From: Methylocystis bryophila
GTDB taxonomy: Bacteria; Pseudomonadota; Alphaproteobacteria; Rhizobiales; Beijerinckiaceae
Length of the DNA: 64,000 nt
Direction: 5' to 3'
NCBI RefSeq assembly: GCF_027925445.1
Contig: NZ_AP027149.1
Coordinates: 4,166,501-4,230,500 of the forward strand
The stretch's first letter is position 1. The number at the start of each line of letters is the position of its first letter. A model generated the notes under the pieces. That model was not told where the DNA came from, did not search any database, and saw only the letters and a list, made by a program, of their open reading frames with translations. The position numbers and the translations under genes are program-made. Below are positions 25,963 to 34,830 of the stretch, piece after piece.

Positions 25963-26277
25963 TCATTCGCCCTCGCCAAACCGAGAGGCGATAAGCGCCT
26001 CCAAGGCGTCGAGCGCCTTCTCCGCGTCTTGCCCCGTTGCGGTGACGCGCAGCGTCGAGCCTTTTGCCGCTCCGAGCGTCAAGATCGCCATGATGGAGTC
26101 CCCGCCCACGGTCTCGTCGTCCTTCGTGATGCTGATGACGGACTCATAGGCTTCGCAACACTGCACAAATTTCGCAGTGGCGCGCGCGTGCAGCCCCTTC
26201 TTGTTGACGATCACGAAGTCGCGAGTGAGCGTTTTTTCAGGGGAGTGAGACTCTCGTTCGATAGTGTCCGGGTTCAC
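25963..26277 (-). CDS. ptsH: Phosphocarrier protein HPr
   Basis: Phosphocarrier of the regulatory (nitrogen-type) PTS of alphaproteobacteria. The product is 104 residues from the GTG at 26277, overlapping the EIIA stop as GTGA. His30 (GLHARAT) is the EI/EIIA phosphorylation site and Ser61 (GGDSIMAIL) is the target of HPr kinase, whose gene lies upstream in the same operon. A ~15-residue N-terminal extension precedes the HPr fold. Confidence 0.93.
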   Translation of the reverse strand: MNPDTIERESHSPEKTLTRDFVIVNKKGLHARATAKFVQCCEAYESVISITKDDETVGGDSIMAILTLGAAKGSTLRVTATGQDAEKALDALEALIASRFGEGE

Positions 26278-26711
26278 TTGCGAGCCTCGGTCGGCTCCCT
26301 TGGGGTGGAGCATCGGGGGCTTAAGATCCTGCTCGCGACGTTGACATATTTTCGTCCCGCGTCTTGCGCCTGCAGAACGGCTTCTTCTAATGTGTGGCCT
26401 TCTCTCACCGTAGCAAGCTTTATGAGCATCGGCAGGTTGACGCCGGCCAGCACCTCGACGTTACTGCCGTTCATAACCGAAATTGCGAGATTGGAGGGTG
26501 TGCCTCCGAACATATCCGTAAGGAGCACGACACCCTCGCCGGTATCCGCGAGCCGGACGGCCTCAAGTATCTCCAGTCGCCGCCGCTCCATATCGTCTTC
26601 AGGTCCGATGGAGATCGAAGCGATCTGCTTTTGAGGACCGACGACATGCTCGAGCGCAGCGAGAAACTCGAACGCGAGATGTCCGTGGGCCACCAGGACA
26701 ATTCCAATCAT
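26274..26711 (-). CDS. PTS EIIA component (mannose-type, EIIA-Man fold)
   Basis: Accepts phosphate from HPr. The 145-residue product has the EIIA-Man fold signature MIGIVLVAHGHLA with phospho-acceptor His10 and the LTDMFGGTPSN segment. No EIIB or EIIC is present, so it is regulatory rather than a sugar importer; in related bacteria the partners are ChvI and other regulators. It lies between hprK (224-base gap) and ptsH (overlap). Confidence 0.92.
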   Translation of the reverse strand: MIGIVLVAHGHLAFEFLAALEHVVGPQKQIASISIGPEDDMERRRLEILEAVRLADTGEGVVLLTDMFGGTPSNLAISVMNGSNVEVLAGVNLPMLIKLATVREGHTLEEAVLQAQDAGRKYVNVASRILSPRCSTPREPTEARK

Positions 26712-26935
26712 TCGGCATTACCGTTCGTTGCGATGTCACACTGGACGACACAGCGATAGGCCGCCGTCCCCAGCGCCCAGCCCTTGCCCATTACAGTCCC
26801 CCTCGGCAGCCGAGGCGGCGGATCATTGGCCTGACCCGGTGCCGCAGCATATCGACACATTCCGTCACGCAGGCGTTTCGCCATCATATTTTGTGCAATG
26901 CGGCGAAATTGGCAAGAAAAAAGCGGCGACATGGG

Positions 26936-27403
26936 TCAGCGCGACTCAAGATATTGTAAAAATAGAGATATTTTGACGCGATCCAGCCCATCCCGCATTT
27001 CGAGCACGAGCTTGGGCACCGGTAGCCCGCAGATTTCTTCATACTCACGCCTAAGCTCGGCCGGGCGGCCAGGACCGTTTCCCTCGGATGAAGAGAGGTC
27101 GACAAGCCCTCTAATAACTGCACCGCTTTCAAAAGGAACGGACACGATACCTATTCCGCGCACCTCGATCAAGCCTCTGTTGGCAATGTGCGGTCGAGCG
27201 ATCAGTCGCCCATTGCGGTTCTCGAGCGCAATCCGATCATCTCCAACGAGGCAGGCGAACTCGCCCTTCAGGCGCGCCTCGGCGACGAGCATCATGCTCA
27301 GCGCGCTTTTGCCAGCGCCGGAGCCGCCGCGCAACAGCAAGCCCATTTCGCGCAGCACGAGAGCGTTGGCGTGCATCCACTGAACGGAGTTGGGAGATGT
27401 CAT
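26936..27403 (-). CDS. hprK: HPr kinase/phosphorylase (short alphaproteobacterial form)
   Basis: Phosphorylates and dephosphorylates HPr at its regulatory serine. At 155 residues it lacks the N-terminal domain of the Gram-positive enzyme and keeps only the catalytic core: P-loop GGSGAGKS (26-33), VGDDRIAL and the signature LIEVRGIGIV (about 79-87). ATG 27403 overlaps the end of the ChvG gene as ATGA and is preferred to the longer start at 27421. It joins the sensor to the PTS branch. Confidence 0.95.
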   Translation of the reverse strand: MTSPNSVQWMHANALVLREMGLLLRGGSGAGKSALSMMLVAEARLKGEFACLVGDDRIALENRNGRLIARPHIANRGLIEVRGIGIVSVPFESGAVIRGLVDLSSSEGNGPGRPAELRREYEEICGLPVPKLVLEMRDGLDRVKISLFLQYLESR

Positions 27404-29295
27404 GGATGGGCTTTGAACCAAAGCGCAAAACGCGCGCCGAGCACGAGATCGCGTTCGGTGGGATCATTTAAGCTCGTCGACGCGTCCGTGCCCTCGGGAC
27501 AGCCCACCGTTCGGTTCAAAGCGCGTATGCGCCCCCCATGCGCCTCGACGATCTGTCGCGAAATCGAGAGACCAAGACCGGAGTTATTGCCAAATCCTTG
27601 ATTGGGACGATCCGTGTAGAATCTTTCGAACACCTTTTCGAAGGCGCCTTGCGGAATGCCTGGGCCATCGTCATCGATGAGGATTTCATATCCCTCCCGC
27701 CGATAACCGGCCATATCGATGCCGCTCTCGGGCCGCAGCAGGACGCGCACGCGCCGACCCGGCGGGGAGAAAGACCGCGCGTTTTCGATGATATTGTCGA
27801 ATACCTGGGCGAGACGCGAGTCATGTCCAAGCACTCGCCAGCCCTTTCTCGCGCCTTCTCCAATGGGATCCTGCTTCGTCAATTCGATTGTTACTTGGTC
27901 CTGCCGTTCCACCGCGTTCCCAATTTCAACGACGGCTTCCAGCATTGCGGAGAGGTCCAAGGGCGTCATGACGGCGCGCGCAAGCTCGGCGTCGAGGCGA
28001 GACGCGTCGGAAATGTCGGTGATGAGCCGATCCAACCGGGCAACGTCGTGCTTGACGATTTCCAGCAGGCGATCACGGGCGGACTCAGTCTTGGCGATTG
28101 GCAGAGTCTCCACAGCGCTGCGTAGAGACGTGAGCGGATTTTTGAGTTCGTGCGCAACATCCGCGGCGAAATGTTCGATCGCCTCAATGCGGTTGTAAAG
28201 AGCGCGAGTCATGTCGCGTAGAGCGCCGGAAAGGTGACCAATCTCGTCTTGACGGTCAGAAAAATCAGGAATTTCCTGACGAGATTTCACCCCTCGCCGA
28301 ACTCTGTCTGCAGCTTCCGCGAGCCGGCGCATCGGTTCCGCAATGGCGTTTGCGAAGAGCAGCGAGAGCAAAGCCATCACGCCCGCGGAAACCAGGAATA
28401 TCCTAATAATAGCCCAGCGCTCATAGCTAATGATACGATCAATCTGCCCACTAAGCGTTGTGAGCATCAGTGCGCCGAGAATCCGATGACGCCCCTGAAT
28501 CGGCACAGCGATAGAGACGATGGTTTCCCCCTTCGCATTCGCGCGAATAGCCGGGATAGACGCCTCACGCGGCATCGAATCTTCATCTAACGCCATTTTC
28601 ACTTCTTCATAAGATTTCCCATTGCTGGTCCCTATATCTTCATACAAGTTAAGCTGCGGCCGCATCCACCGCCGAAGCGCGGCCATGAATTCTTCAAACG
28701 CCGTTGGTTTTGCCGATAACTTCTGTGTTGCAGTTAGAACATCTTCGCTCAGGCCCGGCGTGACTGCGCGCTTGGCGTTTTCAATCAAGGCCTGCGAGTC
28801 GACCAGAAGGTCCCCAGTTCGGTCGTAGACGCGCGCCCTCGTGTGGGTGACATTGACAAATTTGAAAAGTATCGGGCCGATGCGCTCGGGGTTGAGCGAG
28901 AAGCCTGGCGCGCCGTGACCAGCATCCACTTGCCCTCGTCTCGCTTGAGGCGAGTTGCTAGGCGCTTCCTCCGGAACGACCGTGAAGTCTTCTGCGTCCT
29001 CCTGACTAGCGGAGTCGGCCATCACTTGAGCGATGATTTTCGCCTGCGTTTCCAGGCTCTCCAATCGAGCGCCGATCAAATTTTTCTGAAACTGACTGAG
29101 ATAAAGAAACCCGCCCAACAGAGCCACAAGCCCGCCCAGGTTCAATACGACGATCCGTCGGGTAAGCGAGGAAGCAAAACGCGCTTGCGCACCCCGAAGC
29201 ATCCGGGCGACTCGCACCGAGGCGGCGCGACCTGACCGCCTGGCCGTCCGAGCTACCGGCTGCGCCGTTCTCGGCGCCTGCCCCCCGTCAGTCAT
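27400..29295 (-). CDS. chvG: ChvG/ExoS-type sensor histidine kinase
   Basis: Membrane sensor of the ChvG/ChvI acid and envelope-stress system. The 631 residues have an N-terminal membrane segment (LNLGGLVALLGGFLYL), a large periplasmic region, a second membrane segment near residues 300-320, a HAMP region, phospho-acceptor His in ADVAHELKNPLTSL, and an ATPase with DDDGPGIP and NNSGLGLSISRQIVEAHGG. It is coupled to hprK by ATGA and follows ChvI after 33 bases. Confidence 0.95.
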   Translation of the reverse strand: MTDGGQAPRTAQPVARTARRSGRAASVRVARMLRGAQARFASSLTRRIVVLNLGGLVALLGGFLYLSQFQKNLIGARLESLETQAKIIAQVMADSASQEDAEDFTVVPEEAPSNSPQARRGQVDAGHGAPGFSLNPERIGPILFKFVNVTHTRARVYDRTGDLLVDSQALIENAKRAVTPGLSEDVLTATQKLSAKPTAFEEFMAALRRWMRPQLNLYEDIGTSNGKSYEEVKMALDEDSMPREASIPAIRANAKGETIVSIAVPIQGRHRILGALMLTTLSGQIDRIISYERWAIIRIFLVSAGVMALLSLLFANAIAEPMRRLAEAADRVRRGVKSRQEIPDFSDRQDEIGHLSGALRDMTRALYNRIEAIEHFAADVAHELKNPLTSLRSAVETLPIAKTESARDRLLEIVKHDVARLDRLITDISDASRLDAELARAVMTPLDLSAMLEAVVEIGNAVERQDQVTIELTKQDPIGEGARKGWRVLGHDSRLAQVFDNIIENARSFSPPGRRVRVLLRPESGIDMAGYRREGYEILIDDDGPGIPQGAFEKVFERFYTDRPNQGFGNNSGLGLSISRQIVEAHGGRIRALNRTVGCPEGTDASTSLNDPTERDLVLGARFALWFKAHP

Positions 29296-29328
29296 GGATC
29301 GCGCAAGTTCCTGTGCCGGCGGCGAAAC

Positions 29329-30030
29329 TCAGGCTTCGCGGAAGCGATAGCCCACGCCGTAGAGCGTTTCTATCATTTCAAAATCGGAATCAACCAGTTT
29401 GAATTTTTTGCGCAGTCTTTTGATGTGACTGTCGATCGTGCGATCGTCAACATAGACCTGGTCATCGTAAGCAGCGTCCATGAGCGCGTTGCGGCTTTTC
29501 ACCACGCCAGGGCGCTGAGCCAGCGCATGCAGGATCAAAAACTCGGTGACCGTCAGCACCACCGGATCACCACGCCAAGTGCAGGTGTGACGCTCCGGAT
29601 CCATCGTCAGCGCGCCGCGCTCTAAAACTTTGGCTTCCGACTCTTTTTGGGCGGCGACTTCTTTTGGGTTGGCGCGCCTGAGGATCGCCTTCACTCTTTC
29701 GACAAGCAGGCGCTGGGAAAAGGGCTTATGAATGAAGTCGTCCGCGCCCATCTTGAGCCCAAACAGCTCGTCGATCTCTTCATCCTTCGACGTGAGGAAT
29801 ATCACGGGCAAGTCGGACTTTTGTCGGAGCCGACGCAACAGCTCCATGCCATCCATACGGGGCATCTTAATGTCAAAGATTGCGAGGTCCGGAGGATTGG
29901 CGCGCAAGCCCTCTAGCGCCGCAGCCCCGTCGGTATAGGTCTGCACGCGATAGCCTTCTCCCTCCAGCGCGATGGAAACGGAGGTGAGAATATTGCGATC
30001 GTCGTCCACGAGAGCGATGGTAGGCATCAT
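29329..30030 (-). CDS. chvI: ChvI-type response regulator (OmpR family)
   Basis: DNA-binding partner of ChvG. The 233-residue product has a receiver domain with acidic residues 9-11 and phospho-acceptor Asp53 (AIFDIKMP), Lys in FLTSKDE, and a C-terminal winged helix (TVTEFLILHALAQ, VDDRTIDSHIKRLRKKF). An AGGA lies just before ATG 30030; ATG 30027 is also possible. In many Rhizobiales pckA is divergent from it; here a P450-like gene occupies that side. Confidence 0.95.
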   Translation of the reverse strand: MMPTIALVDDDRNILTSVSIALEGEGYRVQTYTDGAAALEGLRANPPDLAIFDIKMPRMDGMELLRRLRQKSDLPVIFLTSKDEEIDELFGLKMGADDFIHKPFSQRLLVERVKAILRRANPKEVAAQKESEAKVLERGALTMDPERHTCTWRGDPVVLTVTEFLILHALAQRPGVVKSRNALMDAAYDDQVYVDDRTIDSHIKRLRKKFKLVDSDFEMIETLYGVGYRFREA

Positions 30031-30620
30031 CAAATCCTGCTGTTGTTCTGCGCGCCATCCAATCGAGTGGACGAAGAAATGCTGGCTAAGACCGCAGGCC
30101 TCACACGGCAAGGCGCTCCACTGCGCTCAGACGGACGCGCATGACGCAGACCCACATCTAACGGCCGCTCCGATTCTTTTCCACGGCGCATATATAGGCC
30201 TTCTTATCGAGTCCCGCGACTCTCGAAATGACACGGGCGCCAGGTGAGACCGCGACGCGGAGCAGGAGAACGCCTCCGACAACGAGGCAAAGAGGACTCA
30301 CTCCGACCGTTGGACGCAGCACGCCTGTCTGTGACGGCAGTCAACCACCAAAGCCGAGCAAACGCCAATGCTGCGGCCAAGCCTGCGTCACGCGTCGCCG
30401 ACACGACGCGAACAGAGCCAAAAAACGGTCGCTCGGCTCACCTCCAGCGCCGGGCCAATTTTGGACGAATTTCTTTGGAAGGCAAGCCGCTGGCCATTTT
30501 CGAAAAACTAGGTCAACCTCAAGCAATCGAAATGACAGCTTGCTGTGGCCCGCGCGATCAAAACTGTGGTTCGTTCCAACGGCTCCATGCGTCCCAAGAT
30601 CCTTGCCGGATTGCGCTTGA
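30031..30620. other. Gene-free stretch between chvI and the P450-like gene
   Basis: About 590 bases upstream of both divergent genes. Overlapping ORFs in three frames have no domain content. The GC share falls towards the right end. I see no repeat, tRNA or riboswitch; the chvI operon promoter should lie near its left end. Confidence 0.45.
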
Positions 30621-31910
30621 ATGAATCCATTGTTTCCCGACCGATCCGCGCTCATCCGCGACCCTCTCGGGTTCCTTGCGCACAAAACCAGTAGCGCAGA
30701 CACTGCCTCGACGCCCCTAAGGCTGGGATTTCATCGAGTTCACTTGGTTCGAGACTTAGCGCTGATCCAAGATGCGCCCTTTCGCCCGGGAACGCTTTGT
30801 GTCTCCACCTCTCCATCTGCTATGCTCTTGCCAATGGCGACGGATGAAGCTTCCCATAAACACGGAAATACGCCGACAAAAGCGAAAATAGAACCAGGCG
30901 AATCTCTGGAGATCATCGAAGCCCTAGCCGACGATCTTCTCGCAGATTTACGTAGAGCGGCTTTTTCTGCTCTCCGGCACGCTTCCTTCGACGCCTGGCG
31001 CTTTTCGACTATTCTTGCCACAAAATTCACTTTTACAGCCCTCTTTGGAGTAAGATCAGCATTGATAATCGACGAGGAATTGTTTGCACATCATGCCCAA
31101 TTTGTTTCCGTCTCTAGAGACCTGAATTCTATAAACATCATCTGCAACCAAAAACGTCAAATACGGGATAGAGAGCGGTCCTGCAAGCAATCTTTGCAAT
31201 TTATAGAGTCAGCAATACAAACAGCATTTACGCATATGCAGTCTAGGAGCATCTGCGGATATGCCTACAGCGCCACCCATCCTTCCTCTCCTTCCGAAGA
31301 AATTTTTCAGCTAGCGCATGCGATCCAGCAAGCCACGGCTGAAGCTTTTTTCTGGGGCATCTTTATGCTTTCTCACGACAAAACTGTAAGCTCAGCTATT
31401 GAAAAAGAGGCTGACGCATGCGCCTCACCGAACGGAGATATCAATAAGAATAAGCTGCGACTGGCGCACACAGCCAAAGACGCTTCTCTGGAAATTCTGC
31501 GATTGTCACCGCTACATAATATGATTATTTTTCTTGGCCAAACGGATACTAACTTGAGTCGACTCAAATTTCTGCCTAATGACAAGATTCTGATATCACC
31601 CCATGTAATTTTCAGATCGGAACGGTACCTCCAGAAAGCGAGTTCCGTAATCATAGGGCGACAATATCCTAGAGATTTGCCTGCATTATATCATTTGTCC
31701 TGCGGTGGTGGAATTGTTTTTCAGATCGTTCTATTGAACCTCATGCTTCTCCTCATCGATCTTACCGCGGCGTTTGAGCTTGAACTCGTCGAAGGCCCTC
31801 CTGAATTTAAGGTGACGCCGAGCTTCCTGGGAGCGCGTCCAGACCTAAAGCTGCGCCTTAATTATAGACGATCAAGGTTGTTTCGCTATGCTGAGACCCT
31901 TCAGCCATAA
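30621..31910 (+). CDS. Degenerate cytochrome P450-like protein
   Basis: A 429-residue protein that follows the P450 layout without its full machinery. The N-terminus (RDPLGFLAH, PLRLGFHRVHLVRD) fits the P450 beta-1 region. The K-helix ExxR is kept (Glu291-Ile-Leu-Arg294), as is ILISPHVIFRSERYL before the haem loop. A possible haem cysteine is Cys361 in LSCGGGIVF, but the usual FGxGxRxC residues before it are gone, and the I-helix Thr is replaced by Ala (ATAEA, 238-242). Its AT-rich codon use differs from all neighbours, suggesting transfer. It may be inactive or use unusual chemistry. Confidence 0.65.
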   Translation: MNPLFPDRSALIRDPLGFLAHKTSSADTASTPLRLGFHRVHLVRDLALIQDAPFRPGTLCVSTSPSAMLLPMATDEASHKHGNTPTKAKIEPGESLEIIEALADDLLADLRRAAFSALRHASFDAWRFSTILATKFTFTALFGVRSALIIDEELFAHHAQFVSVSRDLNSINIICNQKRQIRDRERSCKQSLQFIESAIQTAFTHMQSRSICGYAYSATHPSSPSEEIFQLAHAIQQATAEAFFWGIFMLSHDKTVSSAIEKEADACASPNGDINKNKLRLAHTAKDASLEILRLSPLHNMIIFLGQTDTNLSRLKFLPNDKILISPHVIFRSERYLQKASSVIIGRQYPRDLPALYHLSCGGGIVFQIVLLNLMLLLIDLTAAFELELVEGPPEFKVTPSFLGARPDLKLRLNYRRSRLFRYAETLQP

Positions 31911-31969
31911 CAAAACGCTGGCGCCGCGAGCCGGGGACCCCGCTAAGCCGCGTCCCGATCGCGTAGAAA

Positions 31970-32062
31970 CATGACCGGAAAGCCGTTTCTCGCTTTTCCG
32001 GGACATGCCCGAAAGCCGCCGCGAAGAGCGGCGGCTCCGCGGCGAAACGGAGCCGCGGCGGG
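31970..32062. repeat. Cluster of interlocking palindromes
   Basis: Three hairpins in 90 bases: CCGGAAAG...CTTTTCCGG at 31975-32001, flanked by CATG on both sides; a perfect AGCCGCCGC-GAAGA-GCGGCGGCT at 32014-32036; and CCGCGGC/GCCGCGG at 32037-32058, competing with GGCTCCG/CGGAGCC. The first resembles interspersed palindromic repeats common in Hyphomicrobiales. It lies between the P450-like gene and ftsK. Confidence 0.7.
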
Positions 32063-32206
32063 AGCCATTAAACACGCGCGCGGTTTCTCGCCGAAGTTAA
32101 TCCACGCTTAACTGTAAATTTCCTAGCTTCTCGCATAATCCTGCCCATTGGCGTTCAGCCGAGGGTGAGCGCGGCTTCGAGCGCGGCAAAGAAGGCACAC
32201 TCTCTC

Positions 32207-34729
32207 ATGACCCGCGGGCAGACCATCGCACCCGTCCCTGAGTCCCTGCGCGACACGGCGCGCAAGCGCGTGATTGAGCTCGCCGGATTGCTGCTTCTTC
32301 TCCTGTGCGGGGCGTTGGCGCTGGCCCTAGCGACTTGGTCGACGCGAGATCCATCGATCAATCATGCGACCGATTCGCCCGTGCGCAATTGGCTTGGATC
32401 GCCTGGCGCGATCGTAGCCGATCTGATCATGCAGACGATCGGCGTTGGCGCGGCGCCAGCGCTTCTTCCGCTTGCCGGCTTTGGCCTCCGGCTCATAGGG
32501 CGCCGTCGCTTTGACAGACCGCTTTGGCGGGCTGTGCTGTGGCTCTTGGGCGTTTGCTGCGCGGCGACGGCCGCCGCCCTGCTCCCGGTCACCGATCGTT
32601 GGCCGCTGCCCACGGGGCTCGGCGGGGTGCTGGGCGACACGCTGTTCTCGCTGGGACGGCGCTCAGTGGGGGGCGGCCCCCTTGGGGCGGCAGTCGTTGG
32701 CCTCGTCGCAGTCCTTGGAGCCATTCTTTGCCTAACGGGAGCCGCGGGCATGGGCTTCAACGGCGCAAGGGAAAGCGCGGATGACGCGGTCAGCCGGGCT
32801 CGCGGAGCGCGACAGTCTGAGGAATATGACGAGGAGGACGTCGCCGGCGAGCCGAGCGCCGCGCTGGTCTGGCTTGGAGCCCTGCTTCACTACGCCATGA
32901 CCGCCCACGCAGGAATCAAAGGCCTGTTTGCCGAGCGCAAAGCGAGGAGCGCCGCGCGGGAGACGCGGGTCGAGCAGCCCATCCCCCCTTTTTCCGACTC
33001 AAAGCGAGAGCCGACCTTCGATTACCCGGCGAACGCCCCGGATATTAGCCCTGGCGAGCCAAGAGCGAAAAGCTCGCGTTCGGTGACCCCATTTGTCTCG
33101 CGCCCGCGCGATTCCGAGCCGGCTCCTTCGCGACCGAGCGCGTCCTCGGCGCGCAAGCCCCGATACACCGCAGAAGTTCGAGAGCAGTCTTACGCGTCGC
33201 CGTCGCTCGAGCTTCTGACCGAGCCGAAGAAGCCGTCCGGAGCAGCTAAGCTTTCGCCGCAAGCGCTTGTTGATAATGCGCAGGAGCTCGAAAGGGTGCT
33301 CGAAGACTTCACGGTGCGCGGAGAGATCGTCAATGTGCACCCCGGACCGGTCGTGACGCTTTACGAGCTGGAGCCGGCGCCCGGCGTCAAATCCTCGCGC
33401 GTGATCAGCCTCGCCGATGACATCGCGCGCTCCATGTCGGCGATCTCGGCGCGAGTCGCGGTCGTCCCTGGCCGCAACGCGATCGGCATCGAGCTGCCGA
33501 ACCAGCACCGCGAGATGGTCTATTTGCGAGAATTGCTCGCCTGCCCGGAATTCACGGAGACAAAACACAAGCTGGCGATCGCCCTCGGCAAGACGATCGG
33601 CGGCGAGCCCGTCGTGGTCGACCTCGCGCGCATGCCCCATCTTCTGGTCGCCGGCACCACCGGTTCAGGCAAGTCCGTCGCGATCAACACGATGATCCTG
33701 TCGCTGCTTTATCGGTTGAAGCCACAGGAGTGCCGACTCATCCTCGTCGATCCGAAAATGCTCGAGCTCTCGGTCTATGATAATGTTCCGCATCTGCTCA
33801 CCCCCGTGGTGACCGATCCGAAGAAGGCTGTCGTCGCGCTGAAATGGGCGGTGCGCGAGATGGAGGATCGCTATAAAAAAATGTCCAAGGTTGGCGTGCG
33901 CAATATCGACGGATTCAACGCGCGTGTCCTGGAAGCGCGCGCTTCGGGCGAGGTCATAACGCGCACCGTCCAAGCAGGCTTCGACCCCGAGACCGGAGAA
34001 GCAATCTACGAAACGGAGGAGATGGATCTCGCGCCCCTCCCCTATATCGTCGTGATCGTCGACGAAATGGCGGACTTAATGCTCGTCGCCGGCAAGGATA
34101 TCGAAGGCGCGATCCAGCGCTTGGCGCAGATGGCTCGCGCGGCGGGCATCCATCTGATCATGGCGACGCAGCGCCCCTCGGTCGATGTGATCACCGGGAC
34201 GATCAAGGCGAATTTTCCCACGCGCATTTCCTTCCAGGTGACCAGCAAAATCGACAGCCGCACCATCCTCTCCGAAATGGGCGCCGAGCAGCTCCTGGGG
34301 CAGGGCGACATGCTCTACATGGCGGGTGGCGGCCGTATCTCCCGGGTGCATGGCCCCTTCGTTTCAGACGCAGAGGTTGAGAAGGTCGTGGCCTATCTGC
34401 GCACGCAAGGACAGCCGTCTTACCTCGACGCGATCGTCTCGGAAGAGGAATCGACCGACGACGGCGAATCGTCCGCGCCTGGCTCGATGTCTGCGGAGGA
34501 AGGCGGCAACCTTTATGATCGCGCCGTAGCGATTGTGCTTCGCGACAAGAAATGCTCGACAAGCTACATTCAGCGACGGCTATCGGTCGGCTATAACAAG
34601 GCCGCGTCGCTCGTGGAGCAGATGGAAAAAGAAGGGCTGGTTAGCCCACCCAATCACGCGGGCAAGCGAGAGATTCTTGTTGGCGGCGGAGTCGATCGCG
34701 GCGCTTTCGATGTAGAGGCCGCGGAGTAG
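32207..34729 (+). CDS. ftsK: DNA translocase FtsK
   Basis: Septum-anchored motor that moves the chromosome dimer-resolution region at division. The 840-residue product has four N-terminal membrane helices, a variable linker (about 200-350), Walker A GTTGSGKSVAIN, Walker B VIVDEMADLM and a C-terminal winged-helix gamma domain (CSTSYIQRRLSVGYNKAASLVEQME). AAGAAGG 11 bases before ATG 32207 supports this start; GTG 32165 would add 14 residues. The linker is of ordinary length for the group. Confidence 0.96.
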   Translation: MTRGQTIAPVPESLRDTARKRVIELAGLLLLLLCGALALALATWSTRDPSINHATDSPVRNWLGSPGAIVADLIMQTIGVGAAPALLPLAGFGLRLIGRRRFDRPLWRAVLWLLGVCCAATAAALLPVTDRWPLPTGLGGVLGDTLFSLGRRSVGGGPLGAAVVGLVAVLGAILCLTGAAGMGFNGARESADDAVSRARGARQSEEYDEEDVAGEPSAALVWLGALLHYAMTAHAGIKGLFAERKARSAARETRVEQPIPPFSDSKREPTFDYPANAPDISPGEPRAKSSRSVTPFVSRPRDSEPAPSRPSASSARKPRYTAEVREQSYASPSLELLTEPKKPSGAAKLSPQALVDNAQELERVLEDFTVRGEIVNVHPGPVVTLYELEPAPGVKSSRVISLADDIARSMSAISARVAVVPGRNAIGIELPNQHREMVYLRELLACPEFTETKHKLAIALGKTIGGEPVVVDLARMPHLLVAGTTGSGKSVAINTMILSLLYRLKPQECRLILVDPKMLELSVYDNVPHLLTPVVTDPKKAVVALKWAVREMEDRYKKMSKVGVRNIDGFNARVLEARASGEVITRTVQAGFDPETGEAIYETEEMDLAPLPYIVVIVDEMADLMLVAGKDIEGAIQRLAQMARAAGIHLIMATQRPSVDVITGTIKANFPTRISFQVTSKIDSRTILSEMGAEQLLGQGDMLYMAGGGRISRVHGPFVSDAEVEKVVAYLRTQGQPSYLDAIVSEEESTDDGESSAPGSMSAEEGGNLYDRAVAIVLRDKKCSTSYIQRRLSVGYNKAASLVEQMEKEGLVSPPNHAGKREILVGGGVDRGAFDVEAAE

Positions 34730-34830
34730 GAAATTCTCTGCCGCCAAGCGCAGCAGCTTTGCAAAGCCAAGCTTCGTTAGGAACATTCGGCGGAGCAGCG
34801 TGCGAGCCACGCAACTCCGAGGGTCCAAGA

